This document shows positions 7,112 to 14,445 of a stretch of 18,243 nucleotides of DNA, in pieces. The position numbers and the translations under genes were made by a program. Position 1 is the first letter of the stretch, and every line of letters begins with the position of its first letter. This DNA comes from JAHIEZ01 sp964598275 (GTDB lineage: Bacteria > Patescibacteriota > Microgenomatia > UBA12405), in NCBI GenBank assembly GCA_964598275.1, contig CAZRAZ010000014.1, positions 1-18,243 of the forward strand. Reading direction: 5' to 3'. The notes under the pieces are model-generated. The model saw only the letters and a list, made by a program, of their open reading frames with translations, did not search any database and was not told where the DNA came from.

Positions 7112-7831
7112 ATGTTTGATTTTTTTAGAGTCAGACCAAAAAAAAGAAGGGTGAAAATAGGGCAGAGTGGGGTGATTTTTTCTAATCCGGGTAAAATAAG
7201 AAGGTGGATTTTTGGAGTGGGAACCGGAGTGTTGGTGTTTTCTTTTGGTATATTTTTTTATTTATATTACCCTTTGGGAAAAGCGCTGATTTTTTATGAA
7301 ACAAAAAAGAAGCCGGTGGAAAGTAATTATATAACGATAGAGGAGATTGTTTATGATGAAAAGCCGAAAGAGCAAATTGATTATGATGATTTTTATTTGG
7401 AAGTACCTGATATTTTTGCGGTTAGCCGAGTGGCGGCCAACGTGTCTGCCTTGGATAAAAATGAATATTTGCCGATTTTGGCAAGCAATACCGTGGCCCA
7501 TGCCAAGGGGTCTGCTTTCCCGGGTGAGGGGGCGGGTAGAACCGTTTATCTTTTTGCCCATTCAACTTTTCAAGATTACAGTTTGGTGAGGAAGAACGCC
7601 GTTTTTTATCTTTTAAGTAAACTTGAAATTGGTAATGAAATTATGATTGATTTTAGCGGAAAAAAATACTTCTATAAGGTTTATGACAGTCGGGTGGTTG
7701 GCAGTAAGGAGGTGACTTATTTGGAGTATAAGGTGGAGGGGGAGGAAAGTTTATTGTTACAGACCTGTTGGCCTTTGGGCACCAATTGGAACCGATTGAT
7801 AGTGTTTGCCAGACTTGTGGCGATAATTTAG
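7112..7831 (+). CDS. Membrane-anchored sortase (class not assigned)
   Basis: A 239-residue sortase, a cysteine transpeptidase that covalently attaches surface proteins or polymerises pilins. A basic cytoplasmic N-terminus (residues 7-31, many Lys/Arg) precedes one membrane segment at about 32-53 (WIFGVGTGVLVFSFGIFFYLYY), giving an extracytoplasmic catalytic domain. Catalytic residues are H150 (VYLFAHST), C219 (LLLQTCWPLGTNWNRLIVFA) and R228; the TCWPLGT pattern is typical of sortases with Cys-Trp-Pro motifs in class D/E-like groups. No sorting-signal substrate lies in this window, so targets are unknown. The gene is followed after 13 bases by the rel gene, with which it may be partly co-transcribed. 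Identity as a sortase is strong; the class assignment is tentative. Confidence 0.93.
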   Translation: MFDFFRVRPKKRRVKIGQSGVIFSNPGKIRRWIFGVGTGVLVFSFGIFFYLYYPLGKALIFYETKKKPVESNYITIEEIVYDEKPKEQIDYDDFYLEVPDIFAVSRVAANVSALDKNEYLPILASNTVAHAKGSAFPGEGAGRTVYLFAHSTFQDYSLVRKNAVFYLLSKLEIGNEIMIDFSGKKYFYKVYDSRVVGSKEVTYLEYKVEGEESLLLQTCWPLGTNWNRLIVFARLVAII

Positions 7832-7833
7832 GG

Positions 7834-7839
7834 TAAAAT
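7834..7839 (+). promoter_or_regulatory. Candidate -10 box of rel (TAAAAT)
   Basis: TAAAAT begins 2 bases after the sortase stop codon and ends 5 bases before the rel ATG. No clear -35 is seen. It fits the short -10-to-ATG spacing of the other genes and could give a leaderless rel mRNA. Confidence 0.4.
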
Positions 7840-7844
7840 CAGAG

Positions 7845-9305
7845 ATGGATTTAGAACTGTTTTCGAATGATAAAAGCGAGGATTATTGGGCTAAATTGTC
7901 AAGATATATAAAACCGGCCGATAAAACAGCGATAAAGCTGGTTTATGATTTTGCCCAAAAGGTCCATCTGGGACAAAAAAGAGATTCTGGGGCGGATTTT
8001 TTTTCGCATCCGGTGTGGGTGGCCAGAACAATGGCTCAAATGGACGTGGGGGTGGAGGCGATAGAAGCGGCCCTATTGCATGATTGCATAGAAGACAGCA
8101 ACGTGAGTATTGAAAAAATAGCCAGTAAGTTTGGCGACGAGGTAGCTTTGTTGGTTGAGGGTTTGACCGAAGTAAGAAAAAAAGTTAAGAGGGTTGGGAT
8201 ATATCGAACTAACATAGAAGTGTTTAAGCGGTTTTTATTTTCTTCGGTGGATGACGTGCGGGTATTGATTATCAGGCTGGTAGATAAGCTGCATAATGGG
8301 ATGACAATTGAATTTTTGTCAAAAGAGAGACAAATAAAATATGCCAAAGGAGTGTTGGGAATTTATGGACCAGTGGCCGAATATGTGGGTTTGCATTTTT
8401 TTAAAAAAAGACTGGAGGATATTGCTTTTTCGATTTTGTATCCCAAGACTGCTAAAAGGTTTAAAAAAATACTAACGGAAAATAAAACAAAAGAATTGGA
8501 GGCTCAAGAATCAATAAAGCGAACGATAGAAAAATTACTGAAAGTAAACCGGATAAATGGTGTTGAAATCCAAAGCCGAATTAAGGGCTTGTACAGTACT
8601 TATCTTAAGGTTAAGAATAAAAAATACGGAAAGAAGAGGGGGTTTAAGGACAGGGTGGGAATCAGAATTTTGTGCCAAACGATTAGTGACTGTTATGTGG
8701 TGCTGGGACTACTTCATGCCAAGTACCGGTATCTGGCTGACGAGTTTAATGATTATATATCGGTACCCAAAGAGAACGGCTACCAATCGATTCAGACAAC
8801 TTTAAAATGGACAGGCAAAATAACGGCCGAGGTGCAAATTCGGACTTTTGAGATGCATGAATTTAATGAATTCGGACCGGCTTCTCATCTTGCTTATAAA
8901 TACGGCAAAGGGCAGGGCGGGGTGGGATATGAATGGGTTAAAGATTTGGTTTTGTGGCAAAAAAGTGATAAGGGAATAAAAAATTATCGAATTAAAGTGC
9001 TGACGCACTTTATTTACGTGTTTACCCCAAAGGGCGATACCTTACAGTTGCCAAAGGGAGCCAGCGGCTTGGATTTTGCCTACAGAATTCATTCATACCT
9101 GGGCAATTGTTGCCAGGGAATTAAAATAAACGGGAAGATAGCCAAAATGGGAGCAGAATTAAAAACCGGCGACACGGTAGAGGTATTAAAAGGTAAAAAA
9201 ATAAACGCCAATGAAAGCTGGCTTGATTTAGCAAAAACTGTGGGGGCCAGGGATCATATCAGACAGGCAATAGCGAGAGAAAATGATAGAATGGGGCATG
9301 AATAG
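7845..9305 (+). CDS. RelA/SpoT-type (p)ppGpp synthetase/hydrolase, short form ending after TGS
   Basis: A 486-residue bifunctional-type stringent response enzyme. The hydrolase HD domain is complete: R46 (KRDSGADF), H55 (SHPVWVA), H79-D80 with E83-D84 (LLHDCIED), D147 and N151 (LVDKLHN). The synthetase domain shows the acidic residue D269 (FKDRVGIRI), NGYQS (311-315) and E329 (AEVQIRT). Two usually conserved positions differ: the Arg of RFKDYI is Glu (EFNDYI, 300-305) and the His of YQSLHT is Gln (YQSIQT). A TGS domain (about 388-449: VFTPKGDTLQLPKGASGLDFAY...GDTVEVL) follows. The helical, zinc-finger and ACT regions that usually extend such proteins beyond 700 residues are absent, so ribosome-linked control may be lost. 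The hydrolase role is well supported; synthetase competence is less certain. The end overlaps the start of tyrS. Confidence 0.92.
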   Translation: MDLELFSNDKSEDYWAKLSRYIKPADKTAIKLVYDFAQKVHLGQKRDSGADFFSHPVWVARTMAQMDVGVEAIEAALLHDCIEDSNVSIEKIASKFGDEVALLVEGLTEVRKKVKRVGIYRTNIEVFKRFLFSSVDDVRVLIIRLVDKLHNGMTIEFLSKERQIKYAKGVLGIYGPVAEYVGLHFFKKRLEDIAFSILYPKTAKRFKKILTENKTKELEAQESIKRTIEKLLKVNRINGVEIQSRIKGLYSTYLKVKNKKYGKKRGFKDRVGIRILCQTISDCYVVLGLLHAKYRYLADEFNDYISVPKENGYQSIQTTLKWTGKITAEVQIRTFEMHEFNEFGPASHLAYKYGKGQGGVGYEWVKDLVLWQKSDKGIKNYRIKVLTHFIYVFTPKGDTLQLPKGASGLDFAYRIHSYLGNCCQGIKINGKIAKMGAELKTGDTVEVLKGKKINANESWLDLAKTVGARDHIRQAIARENDRMGHE

Positions 9306-10425
9306 TGAAGAAAAAATAAAAATAATTAAGAGAAACTGTCAGGAAATAATGAGTGAAGAAGGGCTGAAGGTCTTGGTAGAATCGGGACAAAAATTATCGC
9401 ATTACATTGGCTTTGAAATTTCCGGCATGGTGCATTTGGGAACTGGTTTGGTATCGATGGGTAAAATTGCCGATTTTTTGGCAGTGGGGGCAAAATGCCG
9501 GGTACTTCTGGCTGATTTTCACACCTTTTTAAATAAAAAACTGGGAGGAGAGTGGAAAGATATCCGCTTTGCGGCAGAAAATTATTTTAAAGAAGCCCTG
9601 ATTGCCTCATTGGCTTGCTGGAATGTGCCCGAAAATAAGGTCGAATTTATTATGGGGAAGGATTTGTATGAGAACAACATTAAACACTGGGAGACTTTTA
9701 TGGAGGTAGGGCAACATGTAAGCTTATCAAGGATTTTACGATCAATTTCGATTATGGGGAAAAAGCAGGGTGAAGAAGTCAAAATGGCAACTTTATTTTA
9801 TCCGCCCCTGCAGGTAGCTGACATATTTACTTTGGGAGTGAATTTGGCTCATGCGGGCATGGACCAGAGAAAGGCGCATGTGGTAGCCAGGCAGGTGGCC
9901 AAAAAATTGACCATCAGTCCCCTGCTTTCTGCAAAAGGGGAGAAAATGGCACCGGTGGCGGTGCATCAAACTTTGATTGCCGGACTGTCCGGCCCAGAAA
10001 GGGGCGGAAATAATAATGACGAAGAAACTTTAAAAATGAGCAAATCAAAGCCGGGTTCGGCCATTTTTATACACGATACTCCGGATGAAATCGGGGCAAA
10101 AATCAGAAGCGCTTATGGACCACCAAAAGAAATTGAGTTTAATCCGTTGATAAATTGGGTGGAAAAGTTGGTGTTTTGGGGAGAGGAGGAGGGTGAATTT
10201 AGGATAGAAAGACCGGAAAGATACGGCGGAAATATAACCTACGGCAAAATGGCTGACCTTCGAGGGGATTATCAGTCGGGAAAATTGTTCCCGCTGGATG
10301 TTAAAAACGGTTTGGCTGATTGGCTGATTGCCAAATTAGAACCGGCCAGGGTTCACTTTGAAAAAAATAATAAAGCCAAAGAGGGTTTGAAATGGATGAA
10401 AGAGTTTTTTAAGAAAAAGAAATAG
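9298..10425 (+). CDS. tyrS: Tyrosyl-tRNA synthetase, archaeal/eukaryotic type
   Basis: A class I synthetase charging tRNA-Tyr, of the archaeal rather than bacterial type. Numbered from the ATG at 9298 (375 residues): YIGFEISGMVHLGTG (36-50) with the HIGH-equivalent HLGTG, LLADFHTFLNKKLGG, YPPLQVADI, AHAGMDQRKAHVVA (GMDQRKAH at 187-194), LKMSKSKPGSAIFIHDTPDEI (KMSKS at 246-250), and RPERYGGNITY...FPLDVKNGLADWLI...LEPAR. These blocks closely follow Pyrococcus-like TyrRS as I recall it. The bacterial C-terminal S4 domain is absent. An in-frame ATG at 9283 would add five residues and overlap rel by 23 bases; I prefer 9298, which overlaps by 8 bases (ATGAATAG) and fits archaeal N-termini. It is the last gene of the sortase-rel-tyrS run, and its 3' end overlaps the convergent uvrC by 17 bases. 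Confidence 0.95.
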   Translation: MNSEEKIKIIKRNCQEIMSEEGLKVLVESGQKLSHYIGFEISGMVHLGTGLVSMGKIADFLAVGAKCRVLLADFHTFLNKKLGGEWKDIRFAAENYFKEALIASLACWNVPENKVEFIMGKDLYENNIKHWETFMEVGQHVSLSRILRSISIMGKKQGEEVKMATLFYPPLQVADIFTLGVNLAHAGMDQRKAHVVARQVAKKLTISPLLSAKGEKMAPVAVHQTLIAGLSGPERGGNNNDEETLKMSKSKPGSAIFIHDTPDEIGAKIRSAYGPPKEIEFNPLINWVEKLVFWGEEEGEFRIERPERYGGNITYGKMADLRGDYQSGKLFPLDVKNGLADWLIAKLEPARVHFEKNNKAKEGLKWMKEFFKKKK

Positions 10426-11668
10426 AGTTTTTTATTAGTTTTTGGCGGTAGCGGTTGGCAAAACGGTGAGCTTCGTTGCGCAGGTTTTGCAAAAGAAGAA
10501 GAGCATGAGAATTTTTGGGTAGATTGATTTGTTGCCATTTGTCCCCTACTTTAAAAACAATGGTTTCTTCTTTTTTGGCCAAACCGATGAGGGGAATAGT
10601 GATATTTTTTTCGGTGAAAAGGGTGACGACTGCCGCCACTTGGGGTTTGCCACCATCAACCAAAATCAGATTAGCGGTGGGCCAGTCGGAATGGTTTAAT
10701 CGGCGGGAAACTGTTTCGGCCATCATAAACTGATCATCGGCGGTAGATTTGGTGCGGATTTTAAATTGACGGTATTGAGAGTGATCTGGTCTTCCTTGCC
10801 GGAAGACTGACATAGCCGAAACAAAATGGCGACTGCCCATTTGGGAAACATCAAAGGCTTCGAGGCGGTTGATGGTTTTAAGTTTTGGGAAATATGGTTG
10901 AAGTAAGCTCGTTAGGTCACGAATGGCAAAATTAGCGGTATCAGAGGGTAGGTTGATGGAAGAAAACATGTCTGATAAATTGCGCCAACCGTTGACGATA
11001 TAATTTATAGATTGAAGTTGATTGCGTGGTAAAATAGCCGATTCAAAATCCTGCCTGGCGGTAGCTGATTTTATGTCTTTTGTCAGTTGAGTTTGCAATT
11101 TTTTGAAATTGCCTGATAAAATTTTTTTGATTTTACCGATGTTTTGGCGATAAAGTTTAGGATCAGGGTTGGGACCAGGGCAGAGATTGAGATGGCAGTA
11201 AAGACACTTTTTTGACGAATGGAGGCGGGAATAAAAGGGAAAAAGACGACGAATGGTTTTTAAAATAGATTTGACGGCAGAGACGGAGGGAAAAGGACCG
11301 TAAATGAAAGCGTTTGCGGGTAGTTTATTAAGATGGGCGGAGAAAATTAGAGGCAATTTATGTTTGGTAATACAGATATAGAGATAATTTTTGTCGTCTT
11401 TAAGCTGGGAATTGTATTTGGGACGGTGTTTTTTGATGAGAGAGGCTTCTAGAACTAAGGCTTCGATTTCGGAACTGACGGTTTTGGTGGAAATAAAGGC
11501 AATTTGAGAAACTAAAGTCCGGGTTTTTGAACCAAGGGCGTCGGGGCGCTGGAAATATTGTGAAATCCGTTTTTTGAGATTGATGGCCTTGCCAACATAG
11601 ATGATTTGGCCCCGGGAGTTTTTATAGATATAAACGCCGGGAGTGGTGGGTAGGTTTTTAAGTTCCAT
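10409..11668 (-). CDS. uvrC: Excinuclease ABC subunit C, lacking the C-terminal helix-hairpin-helix domain
   Basis: UvrC makes both incisions in nucleotide excision repair. In 419 residues it keeps the N-terminal GIY-YIG nuclease (GVYIYKN 11-17, YVGKA 24-28, R34, catalytic E74 in LVLEASLIKKHRPKYN), a partial cysteine cluster (C155, C158, C163), a degenerate UVR motif near 207-218, and the RNase H-like endonuclease with D273 (EAFDVSQMGSRHF), D338 (LILVDGGKPQ) and H401 (LRNEAHRFA). It stops at residue 419, about ten residues after RFANRYRQK, where ordinary UvrC (about 600 residues) continues into two helix-hairpin-helix DNA-binding units. No remnant of these lies downstream, since tyrS occupies that DNA on the other strand. 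The ATG lies inside the uvrA 3' end (11-base overlap), so it is co-translated or reinitiated after uvrA. Confidence 0.95.
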   Translation of the reverse strand: MELKNLPTTPGVYIYKNSRGQIIYVGKAINLKKRISQYFQRPDALGSKTRTLVSQIAFISTKTVSSEIEALVLEASLIKKHRPKYNSQLKDDKNYLYICITKHKLPLIFSAHLNKLPANAFIYGPFPSVSAVKSILKTIRRLFPFYSRLHSSKKCLYCHLNLCPGPNPDPKLYRQNIGKIKKILSGNFKKLQTQLTKDIKSATARQDFESAILPRNQLQSINYIVNGWRNLSDMFSSINLPSDTANFAIRDLTSLLQPYFPKLKTINRLEAFDVSQMGSRHFVSAMSVFRQGRPDHSQYRQFKIRTKSTADDQFMMAETVSRRLNHSDWPTANLILVDGGKPQVAAVVTLFTEKNITIPLIGLAKKEETIVFKVGDKWQQINLPKNSHALLLLQNLRNEAHRFANRYRQKLIKNSISFS

Positions 11669-14324
11669 TTTTTAAGAACTGGCCGGTGTAGGAAGCAGGG
11701 GTGGCCATAATTTTTGAGAGTGGGCCTTGGGCAACAATGTGGCCACCCTTATCACCACCTTCGGGACCAAGATCGATAATCCAATCGGCGCGGCGGATAA
11801 CGTCGGGATTGTGTTCGATTAACAAAACGGTATTACCCTGGTCGACTAATTGGCGGAGAACTTTTAGTAATTTATCAATATCATAGGGGTGTAAGCCGGT
11901 GGTGGGCTCATCTAAAACATAAAGAGTGCGGCCGGAGGAATTTTTGACTAATTCACGGCTGATTTTTAGACGCTGGGACTCGCCGCCCGAAAGAGTGTTA
12001 CTGGGCTGACCCAACTCCAGGTAACCCAAACCAACCTGACAAATAGTGGTTAATTTTCGTTTGAGGGAAGGAATGTTGGCAAAAAAGCTCAAAGCTTCGT
12101 CGATAGTAAGAGAGAGAATGTCGGCAATATTTTTATCTTTGTATTCCACTTCCAAAACATCCTCTTGAAAACGACTGCCATGACATTCTTCACAAGTAAT
12201 GTAAATATCGGGCATAAATTGCATTTCGATTTTGGTTTGACCCTGACCTTGGCAGGCCTGACAACGACCGCCACCTTTGACATTAAAAGAAAAATGACCG
12301 GCATGATAGCCTCTGACTTGAGCTTCGATAGTTTGGGCCATTAATTTGCGGATATCGTCAAAAACCTTGGTATAGGTGGTCGGATTAGAGCGAGGAGTGC
12401 GACCGATGGGAGATTGGTCGACCAACTGTAAATCAAGAAGCTGCTGCCAGCCATCGATTTTTTTGTATTTACCAATAAATTCGTGGTAGGAACCAAAAAT
12501 TTTATCCTTGACGGCTGCATAAAGAGTGTCGTGAACCAAGGTAGACTTGCCGGAGCCGGAAACACCAGTGACACAAACTAAGCGATTGAGAGGAATTTTA
12601 GCGGTGATATTTTTTAGATTCCACTGTGAACAACCACTGATAATAAGGTGGGGATGATTGGCGGGGGTTGAAACAAATGACTTTGGCAAAGAGACATTTT
12701 TTTTGAGGTATTTGGCAGTCAAAGAGGTGTTGTTTGCTTTGATTTGTTTTAAAGTACCAGCTACTACTATCTGACCACCAAATTTACCGGCTTTCGGGCC
12801 AAAATCGACAATATAATCGGCACTACTAATAAGCGATTGGTCGTGCTCGACAACAATAACAGTGTTGCCAAGATCACGAAGTCTTTTTAGGGTTTTGATT
12901 AACCTAGCGTTGTCACGGGGATGAAGGCCGATGGTGGGTTCGTCTAAGATATAAAGAACGCCGGTTAGGCCGGTGCCGATTTGACTGGCCAATCTGATAC
13001 GTTGAGATTCGCCGCTACTTAAAGAACCGGCTTCACGCTCAATTGAAAGATAACCAAGACCGACAGCCAATAAAAACTCGATACGGGAGGCAAGTTCTTT
13101 TTGAATCGGCAGAAGAATCTCGCGTTGGGATTCGATATCCAGACGGTGATCAAGGGTAGAAATCCAGACAGACAGTTCATTGATGGGCATTTGGCTGATG
13201 TGGTAGATGTTTTTACCGTCAACGGTAACTGACAAGCTTTGGGGATTTAAACGGGAGGCCTGACAGACAGGGCAGGCGGTTTTGGTTAAAAATCTTTTTA
13301 ACTCTGAACGAAGAGTATCGGAGTCGGTGGTGAAATAACGGTGTTCCATAATTTTGGCTTTCCACTCGGGAAATTTCGATCGATTAATTTTGAATTTAAA
13401 ACCCAAACCGTTGCATTCAGGACAGGCACCCTGGGGAGAGTTAAAAGAAAAAAGGTGTGGTTCTAGAGCCGGCAGGGAGATGTTGCAGACAGGACAAGCA
13501 AAGTTTTGAGAATAAAGAGTATCGGACATCTGTTGGGGATGATCGGGGAAATCGAAAGAACTATCGTTAACTTGGGAAACAATTAAAAGACCATTGCTGA
13601 TTTTTAGGGTCTGGTCGACGCTGTCTTTAAGGCGGTCGGTGGTGGCCTTGAGTTGTTTTAATGAGTCAGTGGTTAGAGAAAGGCGGTCGATAACGGCTTC
13701 GATTTTGTGTTTGTTGGTTTTGGCGGGGGCAAAATCACCATAAAGATCGACCAGTTGATTATCAATCCTGGCCCATTTGAAACCCTGGGAACGGAGGTTT
13801 TTTAGTAAACCGCGAAAGTCGCCGCGACGATTGTCGACCAAGGGGGCCAAAATAAAAAGGCGATAAGGTTTTAAGGATTTAATTTGGGTAGTGGCGGTAG
13901 ACAAAATTTGATCAACAATCTGATTATTGGTTTGGGGTAGAACCAAGCGACCGCAATCGGGACAATGAGGCAGACCGATACGGGCAAAAAGGAGCCGAAG
14001 ATAATCATAAATTTCGGTAATGGTGCCAACGGTGGAGCGGGGGTTGTGAGAGACGGCTTTTTGGTTGATGGCAATGGCAGGAGACAGGCCTTCGATGAGG
14101 TCAACATCGGGGTGGGTAGAATTGCCCAAAAACTGGCGGGCATAGGAAGATAAGCTTTCGACATAGCGACGCTGTCCTTCGGCAAAAAGAGTGTCGAAAG
14201 CCAGAGATGATTTACCGGAACCGGAAATGCCGGTAAAGACAACTAGTTTGTTTTTGGGGATAGATAGGGATATATTTTTAAGGTTATGCTCCCTGGCACC
14301 TTTGATGGTAATAAAATTATCCAT
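11658..14324 (-). CDS. uvrA: Excinuclease ABC subunit A
   Basis: The damage-sensing ABC ATPase of nucleotide excision repair, 888 residues, slightly shorter than the roughly 940 typical of UvrA. Two ABC modules are visible: first Walker A GISGSGKSS (K38), signature LSSGESQRIRLASQIG (near residue 437) and YILDEPTIGLHPRD; second Walker A GVSGSGKST (near 590), signature LSGGESQRLKISREL (near 780) and YVLDEPTTGLHPYD. Zinc-binding cysteine pairs occur in HCPDCGRLVLPQ (near 115), in CPVCN...CPECNGLGF, and in the C-terminal CQACQGQGQ...CEECHGSRF. It lies between uvrB (upstream, 99-base gap) and uvrC (11-base overlap), forming a uvrB-uvrA-uvrC repair operon. A TAAAAT box 8 bases before the ATG suggests an internal promoter. 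Confidence 0.98.
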   Translation of the reverse strand: MDNFITIKGAREHNLKNISLSIPKNKLVVFTGISGSGKSSLAFDTLFAEGQRRYVESLSSYARQFLGNSTHPDVDLIEGLSPAIAINQKAVSHNPRSTVGTITEIYDYLRLLFARIGLPHCPDCGRLVLPQTNNQIVDQILSTATTQIKSLKPYRLFILAPLVDNRRGDFRGLLKNLRSQGFKWARIDNQLVDLYGDFAPAKTNKHKIEAVIDRLSLTTDSLKQLKATTDRLKDSVDQTLKISNGLLIVSQVNDSSFDFPDHPQQMSDTLYSQNFACPVCNISLPALEPHLFSFNSPQGACPECNGLGFKFKINRSKFPEWKAKIMEHRYFTTDSDTLRSELKRFLTKTACPVCQASRLNPQSLSVTVDGKNIYHISQMPINELSVWISTLDHRLDIESQREILLPIQKELASRIEFLLAVGLGYLSIEREAGSLSSGESQRIRLASQIGTGLTGVLYILDEPTIGLHPRDNARLIKTLKRLRDLGNTVIVVEHDQSLISSADYIVDFGPKAGKFGGQIVVAGTLKQIKANNTSLTAKYLKKNVSLPKSFVSTPANHPHLIISGCSQWNLKNITAKIPLNRLVCVTGVSGSGKSTLVHDTLYAAVKDKIFGSYHEFIGKYKKIDGWQQLLDLQLVDQSPIGRTPRSNPTTYTKVFDDIRKLMAQTIEAQVRGYHAGHFSFNVKGGGRCQACQGQGQTKIEMQFMPDIYITCEECHGSRFQEDVLEVEYKDKNIADILSLTIDEALSFFANIPSLKRKLTTICQVGLGYLELGQPSNTLSGGESQRLKISRELVKNSSGRTLYVLDEPTTGLHPYDIDKLLKVLRQLVDQGNTVLLIEHNPDVIRRADWIIDLGPEGGDKGGHIVAQGPLSKIMATPASYTGQFLKNGT

Positions 14325-14332
14325 AATCTTTT

Positions 14333-14338
14333 ATTTTA
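14333..14338 (-). promoter_or_regulatory. Candidate -10 box of uvrA (TAAAAT)
   Basis: TAAAAT on the minus strand ends 8 bases before the uvrA ATG, within the uvrB-uvrA gap. No Shine-Dalgarno sequence is visible between it and the ATG. It may drive uvrAC separately from uvrB. Confidence 0.45.
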
Positions 14339-14380
14339 CTAAAAAGTTTCGGGTTTTGTTAGGGAGTGGAAGGACAGATT

Positions 14381-14445
14381 TCACCTCCGAGATGCCAAAG
14401 CTCACCTCGGAGGTGAACAAGGGTCATCCCCGGAGGAGTGATCTT
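14381..14445. repeat. GC-rich palindromic element at the uvrB 3' end
   Basis: TCACCTCCGAG (14381-14391) pairs perfectly with CTCGGAGGTGA (14406-14416) across 14 bases. The inner TCACCTCGGAGGTGA (14402-14416) is itself a palindrome with one central base. A further block GGGTCATCCCCGGAGGAGTGA (14421-14441, written here in plus-strand order) nearly repeats a block inside uvrB (15251-15270). The element covers the uvrB stop (TGA, read from 14426 down to 14424) and supplies roughly its last five codons. Its GC-rich composition stands out from the AT-rich flanks. On the minus strand no U-run follows, so it is not a standard terminator. Confidence 0.7.

Noticed and set aside
10353..10538. Frameshift explanation for the short UvrC.
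   Set aside because: Frames beyond and around the uvrC stop contain no helix-hairpin-helix-like sequence; the DNA beyond the stop is the intact 3' end of tyrS on the other strand.
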